Shown here piece after piece: positions 1-12,071 of a DNA stretch of 64,000 nucleotides. Location of the stretch: the NCBI GenBank assembly GCA_018902385.1, contig JABSSW010000005.1, positions 992,001 to 1,056,000 on the forward strand, written 5' to 3'. Origin of the DNA: Physcia stellaris (Eukaryota; Ascomycota; Lecanoromycetes; Caliciales; Physciaceae). Position 1 is the first letter of the stretch. Each line of letters begins with the position of its first letter. The position numbers were made by a program, and so were the translations under genes. Under the pieces are notes generated by a model. The model was not told the origin of the DNA. It searched no databases and saw only the letters and a list, made by a program, of their open reading frames with translations.

Positions 1-760
1 GAGTATTCAATTCAGTAGAGTATACGTTCAATTCACGGAGAAGTGTTTGTATAAGCAAAACTAGTGATGTTAAGATGGGGGTCTGTCGAATGAGAGATTA
101 TTGATGTGTGATGTAGAGCCTTTAATCTCTTTTATTGTGGATCAAGAGTGGCGGTTTCCGCAAAGCAACCGTTTGAGCCAAGTAGTTTTAGGGTGGGGGT
201 TTGATTGTTCGGGAGAGGTCGCTGGTGTGATTTAGTGCTTCTGTTCTCGTACGAACAACGGCTCGAAAAAGCGATAATACAAGCAAAGTCGAGGTGTTAG
301 GGTGGGGGTTCGTTTGTATGATGATAAGTATTGCTGTATGATGTAGAATGTTTATTCTCGTACGAGGGGTCGCGCGGAAAGAGTGGTACAAGCAAGTAGG
401 TGTTAGGGTGGGGGTTTGTTTGTTTGAGAAGACGTCGTTGGCGTGTACTGTAGCGTCTTTATTCTCTTATGCTGTGTGTTCGTTCCCGTGGAAGATTACT
501 GATACATACCAAGTAATGATACAAGTCAAGGAGTGGTGTTAGGGTGGGGGTTTGGTTGTATGGGGAAAGGTACTTTTGCTGAGAGGTCGTTGATCTCCGG
601 TGTACAATCTCTATATTCGTACAATGTAGGTTCAATCGTGCGGAAAAGTTGTGGTGCAAGCATAGTGGAGGTTCATGCAAAGTAGTGTTAGGGTGGGGGT
701 TCGTTCGTTTGGGGGAGTTCGTTCGAGTTTGCTGTAGAGTCTTGATATCATATTTATCAA
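1..760. repeat. G-rich satellite array 1
   Basis: Five good copies and one worn copy of a unit whose core is TTAGGGTGGGGGTTTG recur at about 69, 187, 298, 405, 539 and 687, so the period is about 105-150 bp. Between cores the units share GATGTAGAGCCT-like text, TATTCTCGTAC and AAAGTAGTGGTACAAGC-like text. On the minus strand the core reads NPHPNT, which makes misleading open frames; I see no gene. The TTAGGG inside the core equals the usual fungal telomere repeat, but the array is not telomeric DNA because the hexamer never repeats in tandem. Confidence 0.85.
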
Positions 761-2430
761 GCGCTGTATCGCTTAACGCGGTAATGGTTGAAAGTTTTGT
801 TAATGTCGCAGATCTTGGACGAAGAATTCCGGCGTTGACTGAGATCGAACACGGGAAGATCAGGTTTGAAACAGATGCCGCTCGAGTAGATTCAAGGGTT
901 TTCGACAATGAGGTCTACATCGACAAGCATCGTGGAGGTTCTTAATGTTCCTCCATTCCGAAATACGTCTCGCTTCGTGGTCCGGCAACTAGAGGGATTT
1001 CGTTTGTTTATTTGAAGAGTTCTATCATCATCCAGATATGGGCTGCGCTTCTCTCGCCCAGACTATGAGTTCTTCGCCACAACAGAACTGACTGGAAGTT
1101 GCGAGAAACCTTGTTAAAGTAGTTCACCATTTGTCTGGGGTCAAAAGGAGAAGGTTTTATCCTGTTTGTCTTCGGAGGCGGTCAATTATGTGATTATAGC
1201 AGTCTTTTTGCGGCAAGAGGTATAGATGGACATGATGGAAGCAATCGGAAAAATTGAACTTTGAGTTAGGATATGAAGTTAAACTCTCACCGAGGATGTG
1301 AAACAGGCGAGAATAATTTACTCCTTTCTCGGCTTTTATGCATCGGAATTCCAGTATGGAAGCTTGGATATCATAGCGCTTTGATAAGATACATGACACA
1401 GCCCCGAACAGTAATTCCCGATGTTCCGACTGGCGGAGTCCAGGAGATCAGAGCGATGGCAAAGGACAGGGAAGTTGTTCGCCCTCTACGGATTCGATAC
1501 CATTTGGGTTCTACAGTCGGTAATCACGGATCCTTCGGTGATGTAACTGTACCGGAAGCTATCTCAGACTTCAATATCTGCTTTCGTGGTGTCGCAGAGG
1601 AGGGAGAATACCCTTTCGAAGCAAGCGAATAGAATGTATGCCGACATCTTCAGTGTTTTGCGTGTCTAATCTGGTCGTGTTGATCAAGAGACAAGTGCTG
1701 GCAGGCATTTCCGCATGCTGCTCGCGCAAGTGTTCAGTTCAACGGCTTTCTGTATTAGGTTTTGATGGGCTGAAAACGAATCTACCACTGAGGCTAGAGA
1801 CAAAAAATTTGGTGATGTGAAACAGGCCTGGCTTCACAATACTAGGGAAGAAACGAGATGAGTCAGATGTCGAGTTCTGACAAGCGATTTGATACAGGCT
1901 CGAGGCCTTTTGTGAAGTAATGGTCGATTTTCCGACTCGATGTCCGAGCTACCATGGAGGAGGAAGAGAATCGCCCGTCTATAAGAGTCAATGAAATAAA
2001 TATAAGACCGAATTTGCCATTGATGAAGGTATTGAACACACATGAAAGTCGGAGTCGTTCATACTTTCGGAAAGTCGGTCATCTCGAAGCATCAACACAA
2101 GTTTCAGGGAGTGCAAAGAGGGACTAAGTCCAACTTTCGAAGCCGAAGAAGCAGAGAAGGTGAAGAAACCGGAGAAGTGTGCACTCTTTCTTCACTCAAC
2201 TCTATACCAATGATCGTCAAACTTCAGCGATTATTTGTATCCATTTCATCCGAATTTCAGTGCCGTAATTGCCACCGAGCTGCCACGCCATTGATAATAT
2301 ACACCATCGAAGCCTCTAGTCACTCACTCCAATCATGCTGCACCGAGAATGTCAGTAGTGCTCGATGTAGAGAGGATTGAACGCACATGAAGCTCGCAAT
2401 CATCCATGCTTTCGAAAACCCTATGATTTC
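760..2430. other. No recognisable gene; worn sequence
   Basis: This stretch holds only short open frames on both strands, none with a recognisable motif, and no splice pattern I can defend. A fragment near 2440 already resembles the first unit of the following satellite. It may be decayed gene sequence. Confidence 0.5.
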
Positions 2431-3830
2431 CAATTTCTCCATCGGAATCCGTGAGCTCGAAATTCCAAAGCGATTATGGCTGTAAAGTATTTTTCCTTCA
2501 TCTTGGTCTTGTAGACACGTTCTGACGGGAACGATGGGCCTGATCAACTACAACGGCGTTTCCATCAACGCAGAAAGAGCAATATTCGCAATCTTCTTTG
2601 ATGTTGAATCTTCATCATCGTCGCAATTATCCATGCTTCTGAAAATTGCTTCCGAAAATTGCATGTTTCCACAAATTTCCCAGTATCCGGTGGGCTCGTG
2701 ATCCCAGAGGCGATTTTGGCTAGGCGCATTCCTGATAATGATAGCGACAAGTACCGCCTCAGCTTCGATTCTGTTGATACGTCCACTACGAGAGCCATTG
2801 AGAGCCTGATCGAATAAAGCGCACTTTTCGCTACTTCAGAAAGAGCAATGTCCGCAGCCTTTCTTTGGTGCTGAGTTTTCAACATCACCGTAGTCATTCA
2901 TGCTTTCGAAAACCGCATGTTTTCCCAGTTTATCCCGTAACTTGTGGGCTCGAGATTCCAGAGGCGACATGGCTAAGAAGCGTGCATCCGGGATATGATA
3001 GCGACAAGTATCGCCCTCTATAATTTCAATCCACATGTTTTCCCAGTTTCTCCCGTAACTTGTGGGCTCGAGATTCCAGAGGCGACATGGCTAAGAAGCG
3101 TGCATCCGGGATATAATAGCGACAAGTATCGTCCTCCAGAATTCCAATCCACATGTTTTCCCAGTTTCTCCCGTAACTTGAGGGCTCGAGATTCCAGAGG
3201 CGACCTGGCTAAGAAGCGTGCATCCCGGATATGAAAGCGACAAGTATCGTGTTCCAAAACTCCGATCCACATGTTTTCCCAGTTTCTCCTGGAACTCGTG
3301 GACTCGAGATCGCAAAGCCGATTTGGAGAATGCATTTGGAACTTTGGTAGCGACAAGTATCGTGTTCCAAAGCTCCAATCCGCATGTTTTCCCAGTTTCT
3401 CCCGTAATTCTTGGGCTCGAGATCCCGAAGCCGATCTGGCTAAAATTGCGCATTTCGAAATTTGGTAGCGACAAGTATCGCCTTGATCCTCTTCCAAAAC
3501 CCGCATGTATCCCAAATCCCCCCCCAACGCTTGGGCTCGAGATTGCCAATCGGTTATGGCCAGAAAGCGTACATCACCTATATTGCAAGTGACAAATATC
3601 GCCTTATCCTGATTCGAAACCCGCATGGTTCCCCAATTCCTGAAGTAACCCGTGGGCTCGAGATTCCAAAGTTACCCTGGCGGAAAAGCGTGCGTTTCGA
3701 CTTTGGGTAGTGGCAAGGAGCGTTGTGGTCTTCCTCCAGACCTGCATGTTTCCCCAGTTTTTCCTGTAACCCGCGGGCTCCAGATTCCAAACCAATCCAA
3801 CCCTCAGTCTGCACGTACACAGAGCCTGAA
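2430..3830. repeat. Satellite A, ~118-bp tandem units
   Basis: About ten units carry GTGGGCTCGAGATTCC at roughly 2448, 2692, 2943, 3060, 3180, 3298, 3412, 3530, 3653 and 3773. The seven inner spacings are 114-123 bp. Each unit continues with a GCGACATGGCTAAGAAGCG-like stretch, then GATAGCGACAAGTATCG, then CCACATGTTTTCCCAGTTTC. Units around 2940-3260 are nearly identical, which suggests recent local copying, while the outer units are more diverged. The minus strand keeps protein-like frames (for example LARSPLESRALKLREKLGKH), so the unit may come from an exon, but no family is recognised. Confidence 0.9.
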
Positions 3831-4236
3831 TGTCTGATTACATTGCAATCCGGTATGATGTCAAATGGGACGGCCGTGCCAACCCGACGGCGTAAATATT
3901 TCACTTGACTCAAGAGGATAGCATATTCTCAAACGACTCAAGGCTTTGTCGAATTCGGATATTGGTAGCGACAAGTATCGCATTGAGCTTGTTCTTATGG
4001 ATACGATTCTTGCGAAAATAATTGCGAACCTGATCAAACAAAACGGCTTTCCACTAAGGCGACTTTTCACTAAGGCAGAAAGAGCAATGTTCGCATTCTT
4101 GCCTTGGCACCGAGTCTGAGCTTGCATCGTATCCGTACATTGTAAGTTCAATCGTGTGAAAAAGTTGTGGTGCAAGCAAAGTAGAAGTTCATGCAAAGTA
4201 GTGGTTCAAGCAAAGTGGTTTACTTCAGCTGAGTCT

Positions 4237-4316
4237 CCACCCTCCCACCCGGCCGAAAGAAGGCTCGTCCACGCATGTCTACCTAATCTGTGAACGTCGT
4301 GCCCACCCACCCACCC
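4237..4316 (-). other. Paired C-rich quadruplex-capable tracts, locus 1
   Basis: CCACCCTCCCACCC (4237-4250) is followed 50 bp later by CCCACCCACCCACCC (4302-4316). The minus strand therefore has four GGG runs with one-base loops, the textbook pattern for a very stable G-quadruplex. The same module recurs at six other loci in this window. Confidence 0.75.
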
Positions 4317-4609
4317 TGGGCCAGATCGGTTATACTGTGGATTCTCGTTTGAATTTTCTCTATCTCCCGAGGGCGTGTCCACACTCTTGCTTTGGCACAG
4401 AGTCTGGGCTTGTGCCGTCTGGCCTTTGGATAGCTGCAAGAACGATGCAAGCAGGATCTTGTTGTTAGAGATCTTGCCGCATCCCTGCCTTATCCCTGCT
4501 TCGACGCTGACTCTTAAGCATGCATCGTCCCGAACCTTGTTGTCTGCAAGAATGGCTTCAAGCTTGGTCTTACCGACGCGTTGCTTCCGGACTCGAGTGT
4601 CAGTCATTA

Positions 4610-5830
4610 TTTTCATAACAATTCGTGGGCTCGAGATTCCAAAGGTACCTGGCTGGCAAGCATGTCTCGTTCGAATTTTGGTGACTGCAAGGATGACTTA
4701 TAGATACATTCCTTCCGGGACCGGGTGTCAGTCAGTCCACCCATAGTAATCGGTGAATTCCGGATTCCAGAGGTGACTCTGGCTCAAAAGCGTACATCGT
4801 TCCGAACCTTGGTAGCTGCAAGTATGGCTTCGATTTATCGATACGTGTCTTGCGGTATCGAGTGTCAGCCAATTTCTTGATAGTAAACCGCGAAATCGAG
4901 GTTCTAAAGGCGATTCTAGCTAACAAACGTGCATCGTTCCGAACTTTGGTAGCTGCAGGAATGGCCTCGTTTTGTCGATACGTCTCTTGCGGAGTCGAGT
5001 GTCAGTCATTTAATCATGATAATCCGTGGGCTCGAGATTCCAAAGGCGACTCTGGCTAGAGAGCTTGCATCGTTCCGAATTTTGGTAGCTGCAAGAATAT
5101 CTTCGTTGTATCGAGACGTTTCTTTCGGAACCGAGTGTCAGTCAGTGGGCTCGAGATTCCAAAAGGCGATTCTGCCTAAGAAGCGTGCATTGTCCCGAAC
5201 TTCGGTCGCTGCAAGAAGGCTTCAAGCTTGGTCTTACTGATACGTTCCTTGCGGGACCGAGTGTCGGCCATAGTCCGTGGGCTCGAGATTTCCATGGCGA
5301 CTCTGGCTAAAAAATGTGGATCGTTCCGGACTTTGATAGCTGCAAGAACCGCTTGTATTTTGGTCTCATCGATAAGTTCGTTGCGGGACCGAGTATCAGT
5401 CATAATCGGTAGGCTCGAGGTTCCAAAGGCGACTCTGGCTAGGAAGCGTGCATCGTCCCGAATTTGGTAGCTGGAAAAACGACTTCAAGCTTGGTTTTAT
5501 GGATACGTTCCTTGCGCGACCGATCAATTCGATCGACGAGCTCCTTGGTAAAAATGTCGGCGATCTGCTTGAAATGAAAAAAACTGAACATACATGAAAG
5601 TCACAGTCTTCCATGCTTCCGAAAATCACATGTTTTCCCAGTTTCTTCAGAGTAATCCGTGGGCTCGAGATTTCAAAAGGCGACTCTGACTAAGAAGCGT
5701 GCGTTGTTCCGAACTTTGGTCGCTGCAATAATGGCTTCAAGCTTGGTTTTATTGATACGTCTCTTGCGGACCGAGTGTCAGCTTGATCAAAGAACGGGCT
5801 TTTCACTTAGGCAGAAAGAGCATGTCCGCA
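4610..5830. repeat. Satellite B, ~120-139-bp tandem units related to satellite A
   Basis: Eight or so units share the satellite A opening (GTGGGCTCGAGATTCCAAAG) but then continue with GACTCTGGCTAAGAAGCGTG, GTTCCGAACTTTGGTAGCTG and a GACCGAGTGTCAGTCA end. Units begin near 4625, 4748, 4888, 5027, 5147, 5278, 5411 and 5658. The minus strand of several units is open and reads MTDTRSRKERISKTKLEA then KVRNDARFLARVAFGISSPR, a coherent basic segment, so this looks like an amplified exon. No family is recognised. Spacing is not always a multiple of three, so the frame is not kept along the array. Confidence 0.88.
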
Positions 5831-6600
5831 TTCTTGCTTTGGCATCGAGTCTCGTCACCAAAAGACAAGTATCGATCATCTCAATGCGTTTCGCGCTGTC
5901 TCGCCGAAGGTTCTCGAAGAACACTCGCGGGTGGCGCTCGATCTTGAAATGATATCAAGTATTCCTTTGTTATTCCGATCTTGTTTGACAGTCGCCTTGG
6001 GCTAATCTGTTGATCTTATTTGGCGAGAAAATCTACAATAGATTACTCATATTGGTGGTAGTCAAGTTTATTGCAAGGGATTTCTCTTTTCACTCGTCTC
6101 CTCGAAAGCCTTCTTCTTACTCTTTTCCCGGTTTTGATGTTCGGTTTTTCGTTCTCGGCTTCGATATCGATTTCAGGCCGTCACTCGCACCGTCCGTGCT
6201 AGAGATAGCAGGCTTTTCCTATTTACAGGAAGATATTACATCGAAGTTCGAGGTATCAGCTATCATTGCAGTATTTTCATTCAAGGTGAATTCACTATCA
6301 TCTGGGCCTATTCTGAAATATCTTCAGGCCCATGCCGACAAAGACACGTTCACGGTAGTTTTTTTTCAATCCATTCATGTGCTTTTGTCGTCTCAACCGC
6401 TTAGTCTCACTTATCTCGGTGAAGAAATCCGCCAATTTACTCGTTCAGTCTATTTGGCTTTCGACTTTTGACGACTTTGGCGTACATAACGGGTTTTCAG
6501 CCTAGCATTGTCCACAGCCTTCCTTTGGCACTGAGTCTTCGTTTCCAAGATGCTTCGCAGACCTCGACTTAGACGAGTTTTAGTGGTGAGCAGTTCGATC
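5830..6600. other. No supported gene
   Basis: A plus-strand open frame of 153 codons runs 6010-6471, but it opens on TTG, has no known motif and shows no repeat-independent support. Text near 6160-6220 (GCACCGTCCGTGCTAGAG) recurs near 15940 and in the array at 46000-46900, so this stretch is also partly repetitive. Confidence 0.45.
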
Positions 6601-8360
6601 ATCTCATGTACTTTACCGTCCTAGTGGTGTTTGGGTGGGGGTTTTTGTATGGTGAGATGGTGTTGTTGTGTGTTGTAGAGCCTTCGTCCTAATATATTAT
6701 ATGTTCAATTGCGCGCACAAGTGGTGGTACTAGTCCAGGAGTGGTGTTAGGGTGGGGGTTATTCCGTTTGGGGAGGTTGTTGGATGAGTAGTCCGATCAA
6801 GCTATGTAGTCATTCTATTGGTGTGAGGGTGGGGGTTTGCTTGTTTAGGAAGAGGTTGCTAATGTAGTTCGATCCCGTTGTGTACTTTAGCCATTCAAGT
6901 GGTGTTAGGGACAAGTCTTGACAGTGAGTAGTTCGATTACGGCGTGTACTTTACCATCCTAGTGTTAGGGTGGGGGTTTGTCGTTTGAGGAGAGGTCGTT
7001 GATGTGTATTTCGATCACGTCGTGTACTTTACCAACCTAAAGGTGTTAAGGTGGGGGTTTGGCGGTTTGGTGAGAGGTTGTTGAATGAGTAGTTCGATCA
7101 TGCCGCTTTGGCCGTCCTCTTGGTCTTGGGGTGGGGGTTTGTTTATCTGGGGAGATTTTGTTGGATGAACAGTTCGATGATACTGTTTACTTTGACCGTC
7201 CAATTGGTGTTAGGGTGGGGGTTATCCGTTTGGGGGAGGTAGCTGGACGAGTAGTCCGATCACACTGCGTGCTTTAATCACCCTGGTGGTGTTAGGGTCG
7301 GGGTTGGTTTGTTTGGGGGAAGTTGTTGATCGAATACGGAGACTCGCACCCAAAGGCCTGGTGTGCCAGAATTATTGAATTCTAGGGCTAGGAAAGTAGC
7401 ATCCGTTCCCAGCAGTCCGCCTTTGGCAGCCTAGGAATATCCCTATCACACTTTCAGGTGCTCACTTCTGCCTTCTTCGATTATTCCTCGTTTTTAGCGC
7501 ACATCAGGCCTTTGATGCGGGTTTCCGTAGTCCGATCACGCCGTGTACATTAAACGTCCTAGTGGTGTTAGGGTGGGGGTTCGTTTGCTCGGGGGGATTG
7601 TTGATCTGTGATGTAGAGCCTCTATTTTCGTACATTGTACGCTCCATCGTGCGAAAAAGTAGTCGTACAGGTAAACTTATTGGTATAGGCAAAGTATTGA
7701 TGCCAGCAAAAGTGGTGTTAGGGTGGGGGTTGGTTTGTTTGGGGAGAGGTTTTTGGTGTGTGCAAGCAAAGTAGTGGTATCGTCGGAGTAGTGGTTTTAA
7801 GGTTGGGGTTTGGCGGTTTGGCGATAGATTGCTGATATGGTGTAGAGTCCCGTTTCTAGTGAATTGCACGTTGGATCTGCGGGAAAGTGGTTGTCCAATT
7901 TGTTGGAGGGAGGGGAGAGAGATCACTGATGTGTGCTACCATGCCTTTATCCTCGTCTATTGTACGTCCAAAGTGGTGACGCAGAGAAAGCAGTGATGTC
8001 GGCAAGCGGTGTTAGGGTGGGGGTTTGGCTGTTTGGGGAGAGGTCGCTGGTGTTAGAGTCTCTATTCCAATACATTGTACTGTCAATCCGCGAAATAGGG
8101 GTTGTACATGGTGAGTTATTGGTACACGCAAAGTAGTGATATTAGCAACAGCAGCATTAGGGTAGGGGTTTGTCGTTTGGAGGAGATTCTTGATGGGTGT
8201 CTCTATTCTCGTACATTGTACAAGCAACAATAGTGGTGCTATGGTAGGGGTTTGTTCGTTGTGGAGAAGGTTGTTGGTGTGTGCAGGCGAAGTAGTGAGT
8301 GGTATTAGCAAAGTAGTGTTAGGGTGGGGGTTAGGTTGTTTGGAGAGAGGTGGCTGATTG
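6600..8360. repeat. G-rich satellite array 2
   Basis: About fifteen copies of the TTAGGGTGGGGGTT core occur between 6622 and 8320, roughly half exact. Spacing is 75-150 bp except for a gap at 7340-7550 that holds unrelated sequence. Here the core is often followed by TGAGTAGTTCGATCACG and a CGTGTACTTTA segment, the same string found in the 180-bp array that follows, so two families have merged at this border. Confidence 0.85.
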
Positions 8361-8399
8361 TGATGTAGAATCTACTCTCATTTGGGGATAAGTATGTAA

Positions 8400-10260
8400 A
8401 GCTTTCGCAATCCCACGTTTGCTGCCTTCATCGGCACCGAGTCTTCGTCACCGGAATCCTCGCAAGACCTCGACTTACAAGCCTTGGCCGTGATTAGTCC
8501 GATCACGCCGTGTACTTTAGCCATCCCGTCTCTCTCGCTCGTTTCGAAATAGGTGTGTAAAACCTTCACATTCTTGACCCTTCATTAGCATCGAGTGCTC
8601 GTCACTAAAATGCTTCGCAAGACCTCGACTTACAAGCCTTGACGGTGAGTAGTTCGATCACGCCGTGTACTCTAGCCATTCCATCTCTCTCGCTCGTTTC
8701 GAGATAGGTATGCAAAGCCTTCGCAATCTCGCGTTGCCCCCGAGCATCGAGTCTTCGTCCCCAAAATGCTCCGCGAGTCCTCGACTTAGGCAAGTCTTGC
8801 CGGTGAGTAGTTTGATAACGCCGTGTACTTTAATCATTCCATCACTCCCACTCGTTTCGAGATAGGTATGCAAAGCCTTCACGATCTCGCGTTGGCCCTT
8901 CATCGGCGTCGAGTCTTCGTCCCCAAAATGCTTCGCAAGTCCTCGACCTAGGCAAGCCTTGGCAGTGAGTAATTCGATAACGCCGTGTACTTTAGCGATT
9001 CGATTCCTCTCACTCGGCTCGAGATAGGTGTGTAAAGCTTTCACAACCTCCCATTTGTCCTCTTCCGTCTCTGGAAATTTGTTCAATATGCGGAAGTGGT
9101 TGATCACCTCACTTGGTTGTAGCCCTATAGCGGCATTGAGAAACATTTGGTGCCCAGGCCCAGATGTCGTGAAAAATGCAATCGCAGCAGTCGCTTTGCA
9201 TATTTTGTTCAAGGTTATCAAGCTTGGTATTGGTAGTCAGGACGTTCACGCCGCGGTTCTTCCTGTTGAATTCTTCCATGGCCATTGCTCGCCTTTGTGA
9301 CTTCTGGTGTCAACGATCGAAATACCTGTCCTAGCCGTTGGCTATGGCTGGCTGTGAGGTATACCGCTCAGAGTATTGAGATGGAATTGGATATCCCATC
9401 ACTCTCATTCGTTTCGAGATAGGCATGTAAAGCCTTCACAATCTCACTTCCTCCTCGGTCTCTGGGAATTTGTTCAATATGCGGAAGCGGTTGATCACCC
9501 CAATTGGTTGTAGCTCTACAGCGGCATTAGCCTTGTCTTTGCCGCTTTTGATGTCAATGGCCGAAATACCTGTCCTGGTCGTTGTCCATGGCTGGCTGTG
9601 AAGTAGACCTCTCAGAGTGGAGATGAATTCTGGCATTCCATCACTCCCATTCGCTTGGAGTTAGGTATGCAAAGCCTGCAATATCACTTTTGTCTTCTTC
9701 AGTCTCTGGGAATTTGGTCAAAATGCGGAAGTGGTTGATCACCTCACTTGGTTGTAGCTCCACATCGCCGCAGTCGTGCCATTCTTGTAGCTTCACAATC
9801 TCACGTTTGTCCTCTTCAGTCTCGGGAATTGTTCAAAACGCGGAAGCGGTTGATCACCCCACTTGGTTGTAGCTCCACCTCGCCGCAGTTGTGCCATTCT
9901 TGTAGCTTCCGAGATGTCCGATCACGCCGTGTACTTTACCCATTCCATCACTCTCACTTGTTTCGAGGTAGGTATGTAAAGCCTTCACAATCTCATGTTT
10001 GTCCTCTTCGATCTCTGGGAATTTCCAAAATGCGGAAGCAGTTGATCACGCCATCAGCTTGTAGCTCTACAGCGCCGCAATTATGCCATTCTTGTAGCTT
10101 TCGCGATGTTCGATCTCGCCGTGTACTTTAGTCATTCCATCTCTCTCGCTCGGTTCGAGATAGGTATGTAAAGCCTTCACGACCTCACCTTTGTCCTCTT
10201 CGGTCTCTGGGGATTTGTTCAATATGCGGAAGCGGTCGATCACGATCAGATTAAAAACGC
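8400..10260 (-). repeat. ~180-bp exon-like tandem array
   Basis: Four or more units between 8400 and 9010 and several partial ones to 10260 share, on the minus strand, REIVKALHTYLETSERDG, MAKVHGVIELLTAKAC and HFGDEDSMPMKGQ. A second module, GVINRFRILNKFPETEE, recurs at about 9060-9130, 9460-9500, 9700-9740, 9810-9870 and 10010-10240. In some units the Ala-Cys end runs straight into GTAAGTCGAGG, which looks like a 5' splice site. The array therefore seems built from at least two exons of one unknown gene. Confidence 0.75.
8658..9221 (-). pseudogene. Best-kept frame of the 180-bp array
   Basis: This is an open frame of 187 codons with no ATG at its start. It contains GLQPSEVINHFRILNKFPE, then two in-phase copies of the VKALHTYLE.S...(G)M.KVHGVIELLTAKAC.. 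module about 54 residues apart, and decays at the end into another frame. The Cys, Leu and charged residues repeat in register, so the sequence once coded. I do not recognise the family. Its lack of a start and its setting among worn copies make an active gene unlikely. Confidence 0.5.
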
Positions 10261-10499
10261 CATCTCCACGCTCGAACTCGATTGACGTCTAGGAAAGCTC
10301 GGACCTGACCTATAGGAGGATATGCCCTAGCGTTTGACAAGGTGAGTAGCTTGCTTAGTTCACTGTGTGGGTCGGGGTTGAGAGAGTGGTAGAAGGAGGA
10401 TGGGGAGGGATGTATGCTTCTTGGTCATAGGGGCGGTTTGCGATGAGGGAGTGGATTTGATGTACAGTGGAAGAAGACAGGCACGAGGTAGGCGGAGGG

Positions 10500-10615
10500 A
10501 TTTGTGAGGAAAATGGGGACAGAGACGAACCTTCTTCCCCGGTAGCACCTGTCCATCTTTTTCGTAGTATTCTCGGATTCACCAATGTCTGCCCATTGAA
10601 TTCGTTGACCGAGAC
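10500..10615 (-). pseudogene. PC4/Sub1-like coactivator fragment, copy 1
   Basis: The minus strand reads SVNEFNGQ in one frame and IREYYEKDGQVLPGKKVRL in another. Together these match the beta-sheet core of the transcriptional coactivator p15 (PC4/Sub1) family, where the pattern is VSV..F.G...(V/I)(D/N)IREYY...G...PGKKGISL. The fragment lacks the rest of the gene and changes frame inside. Other copies lie at 27560-27750, 32655-33095 and 33490-33610. Confidence 0.6.
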
Positions 10616-10689
10616 ACGCCGCTTGTCTAATATCTTGAGTTCATAATCAACTATTTTGAAACGGTCACTGGCGATGAATGTCGGTGACA

Positions 10690-10795
10690 GCGCCGGTGTT
10701 GTGCCACTTCTGTAGCTCTACAGCGCCGGTGTTATGCCACTCTTGCAGCTCTACAGCGCCGCTGTTATGCCATTCTTGTAGCTTTCGGCAGCACC
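10690..10795. repeat. Three ~38-bp tandem units
   Basis: AGCTCTACAGCGCCG followed by TGTTATGCCA and TCTTG repeats three times here, and single copies lie at about 9765, 9885 and 10065 in the preceding array. It appears to be a sub-repeat that expanded out of the 180-bp family. Confidence 0.75.
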
Positions 10796-10939
10796 TTTGC
10801 CTTTGCCGCTACTTATGTCAATGGCCGGAGTAGCTGTCCTTGCCTTGTCTCTATGTCTGGCTGGAATGTCGTTCAGAGGGCTGAGGGGGCTTTGACATCC
10901 CATCACTCTCACTCGTTTCGATATAGGTATGTAAAGCCT

Positions 10940-11460
10940 TCACAATCTCCTGTTTCTGTCACCGAATCTTCGTCCCCAAAATGCTTCGCAAGGCCTCGAC
11001 TTGGACAGGTACCTCCTACAAAAGACAGTCAGAAGAGAGTTGGCAAGGGTAGGGTTGATTGGAGTAGCTGACCTCGCTGTTGCCTGTAACTGGCCGTGAA
11101 GTATAACGCTCGGAGCGTTGGTGGCTCTCTGTGATTGCTGGCTGCTGCGATGGGGTCGGGCTCCCGTCGTATGATGGCTGGACGGATTGTTGCTGCGAGC
11201 CACGCCGGCGGTCGCTGCTGTGGTGGTGGTAGCGGCTGTTGTTTCCGCCGTTGCCGTGGCGGGAGGTGGTGGAGATAGTGATGGTGTTCGTGATAGTGAT
11301 GACGGTGCTGGTGCTGAGCTCTCGCTGAGCTCGTGCTGTGCCTGCCGCTGTCCTGGCTGATGTGCTCGCTGTCGTGTTCGTCGTTTGGCCGCCAGCCGCC
11401 GCTGCTCTATTCTTTGGGCCTATGCTTGTGCAGTTTATTGCTGCTGCTGCTGGATCTCAT
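10940..11460 (-). other. CTG/GGT-rich low-complexity stretch with Ser/Thr/Pro-rich frame
   Basis: Plus-strand CTG, GGT and GCT triplets are dense from 11190 to 11460. The minus strand stays open for a Ser/Thr/Ala/Pro-rich segment that passes into VARSNNPSSHHTTGARPHRS near 11190 and on to 10940. The end of this frame (SVILHGQLQATARSA) resembles segments read at 9570-9640 and 9320-9360, so the stretch belongs to the same decayed gene family rather than being an isolated gene. Confidence 0.45.
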
Positions 11461-12070
11461 CGTGTCAGCAAGGCTATGAATCCAAAGACGGCCAAGCGGA
11501 TAATTAATATGAGTAATACATACTGGACTCGTGAGTGAGGCTCCCGAATGGTTGTGGGTTGAAGATGAGAGAGGTGGCTGTCATCTTGCCAAGCTCTGCC
11601 GCGATAGCACGTCGCATAACGGGAGCTTGGCGTCATCGTTCACTCGTGAACACGCCAAAGCCGAATGAATCAACGATAGCCCGAATCCGGAAACACAGCC
11701 AATTCAGAACTCCATTCATATCGGATTACGTTCTGGATTCCAGAACGGGGTAATCGTGATTTGATGAGCGATCTGCTATCCGCAACTAATTTTGGCCCGG
11801 GTGAGTGGTCCATCGTTGAAACCCTTCACTCGCGACAAGCTTCGAGACCTTTGGTTGCGACTCTATAGTAGGGAAGGACTTAGTGATAATGCGCGTAAAC
11901 GCCTAGATGTTGATGTCCGATTCAGATTAAGTCGCGTCCGATATTGAGACAATATCGAAACCGATGATCGAAGTGATTAATCATCTGAATGCTGGATAAA
12001 TGAAGCCGCATCGAGATCGATTGATGAGAATCGTTTACTCAACCTTGCGTTGAGATATCATCTCGCGCTT
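11460..12070. other. Nothing recognised
   Basis: Short open frames only; no repeat unit, motif or splice pattern that I can support. Confidence 0.4.
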
Positions 12071-12071
12071 C

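Noticed and set aside
187-720. Telomere or interstitial telomeric tract
   Set aside because: TTAGGG occurs once per 100-150-bp unit and never as consecutive hexamers.
188-908. Minus-strand frames with repeated NPHPNT
   Set aside because: The peptide is just the translation of the reverse of TTAGGGTGGGGGTT and shifts frame from unit to unit, so it is not a protein repeat.
2930-3800. CRISPR-like array
   Set aside because: Units are 114-123 bp and alike along their whole length; there are no short repeats with unique spacers, and the DNA is eukaryotic.
6010-6471. 153-codon plus frame
   Set aside because: It opens on TTG, lacks motifs and shares pieces with repeats at 15940 and 46000, so a chance frame is likelier.
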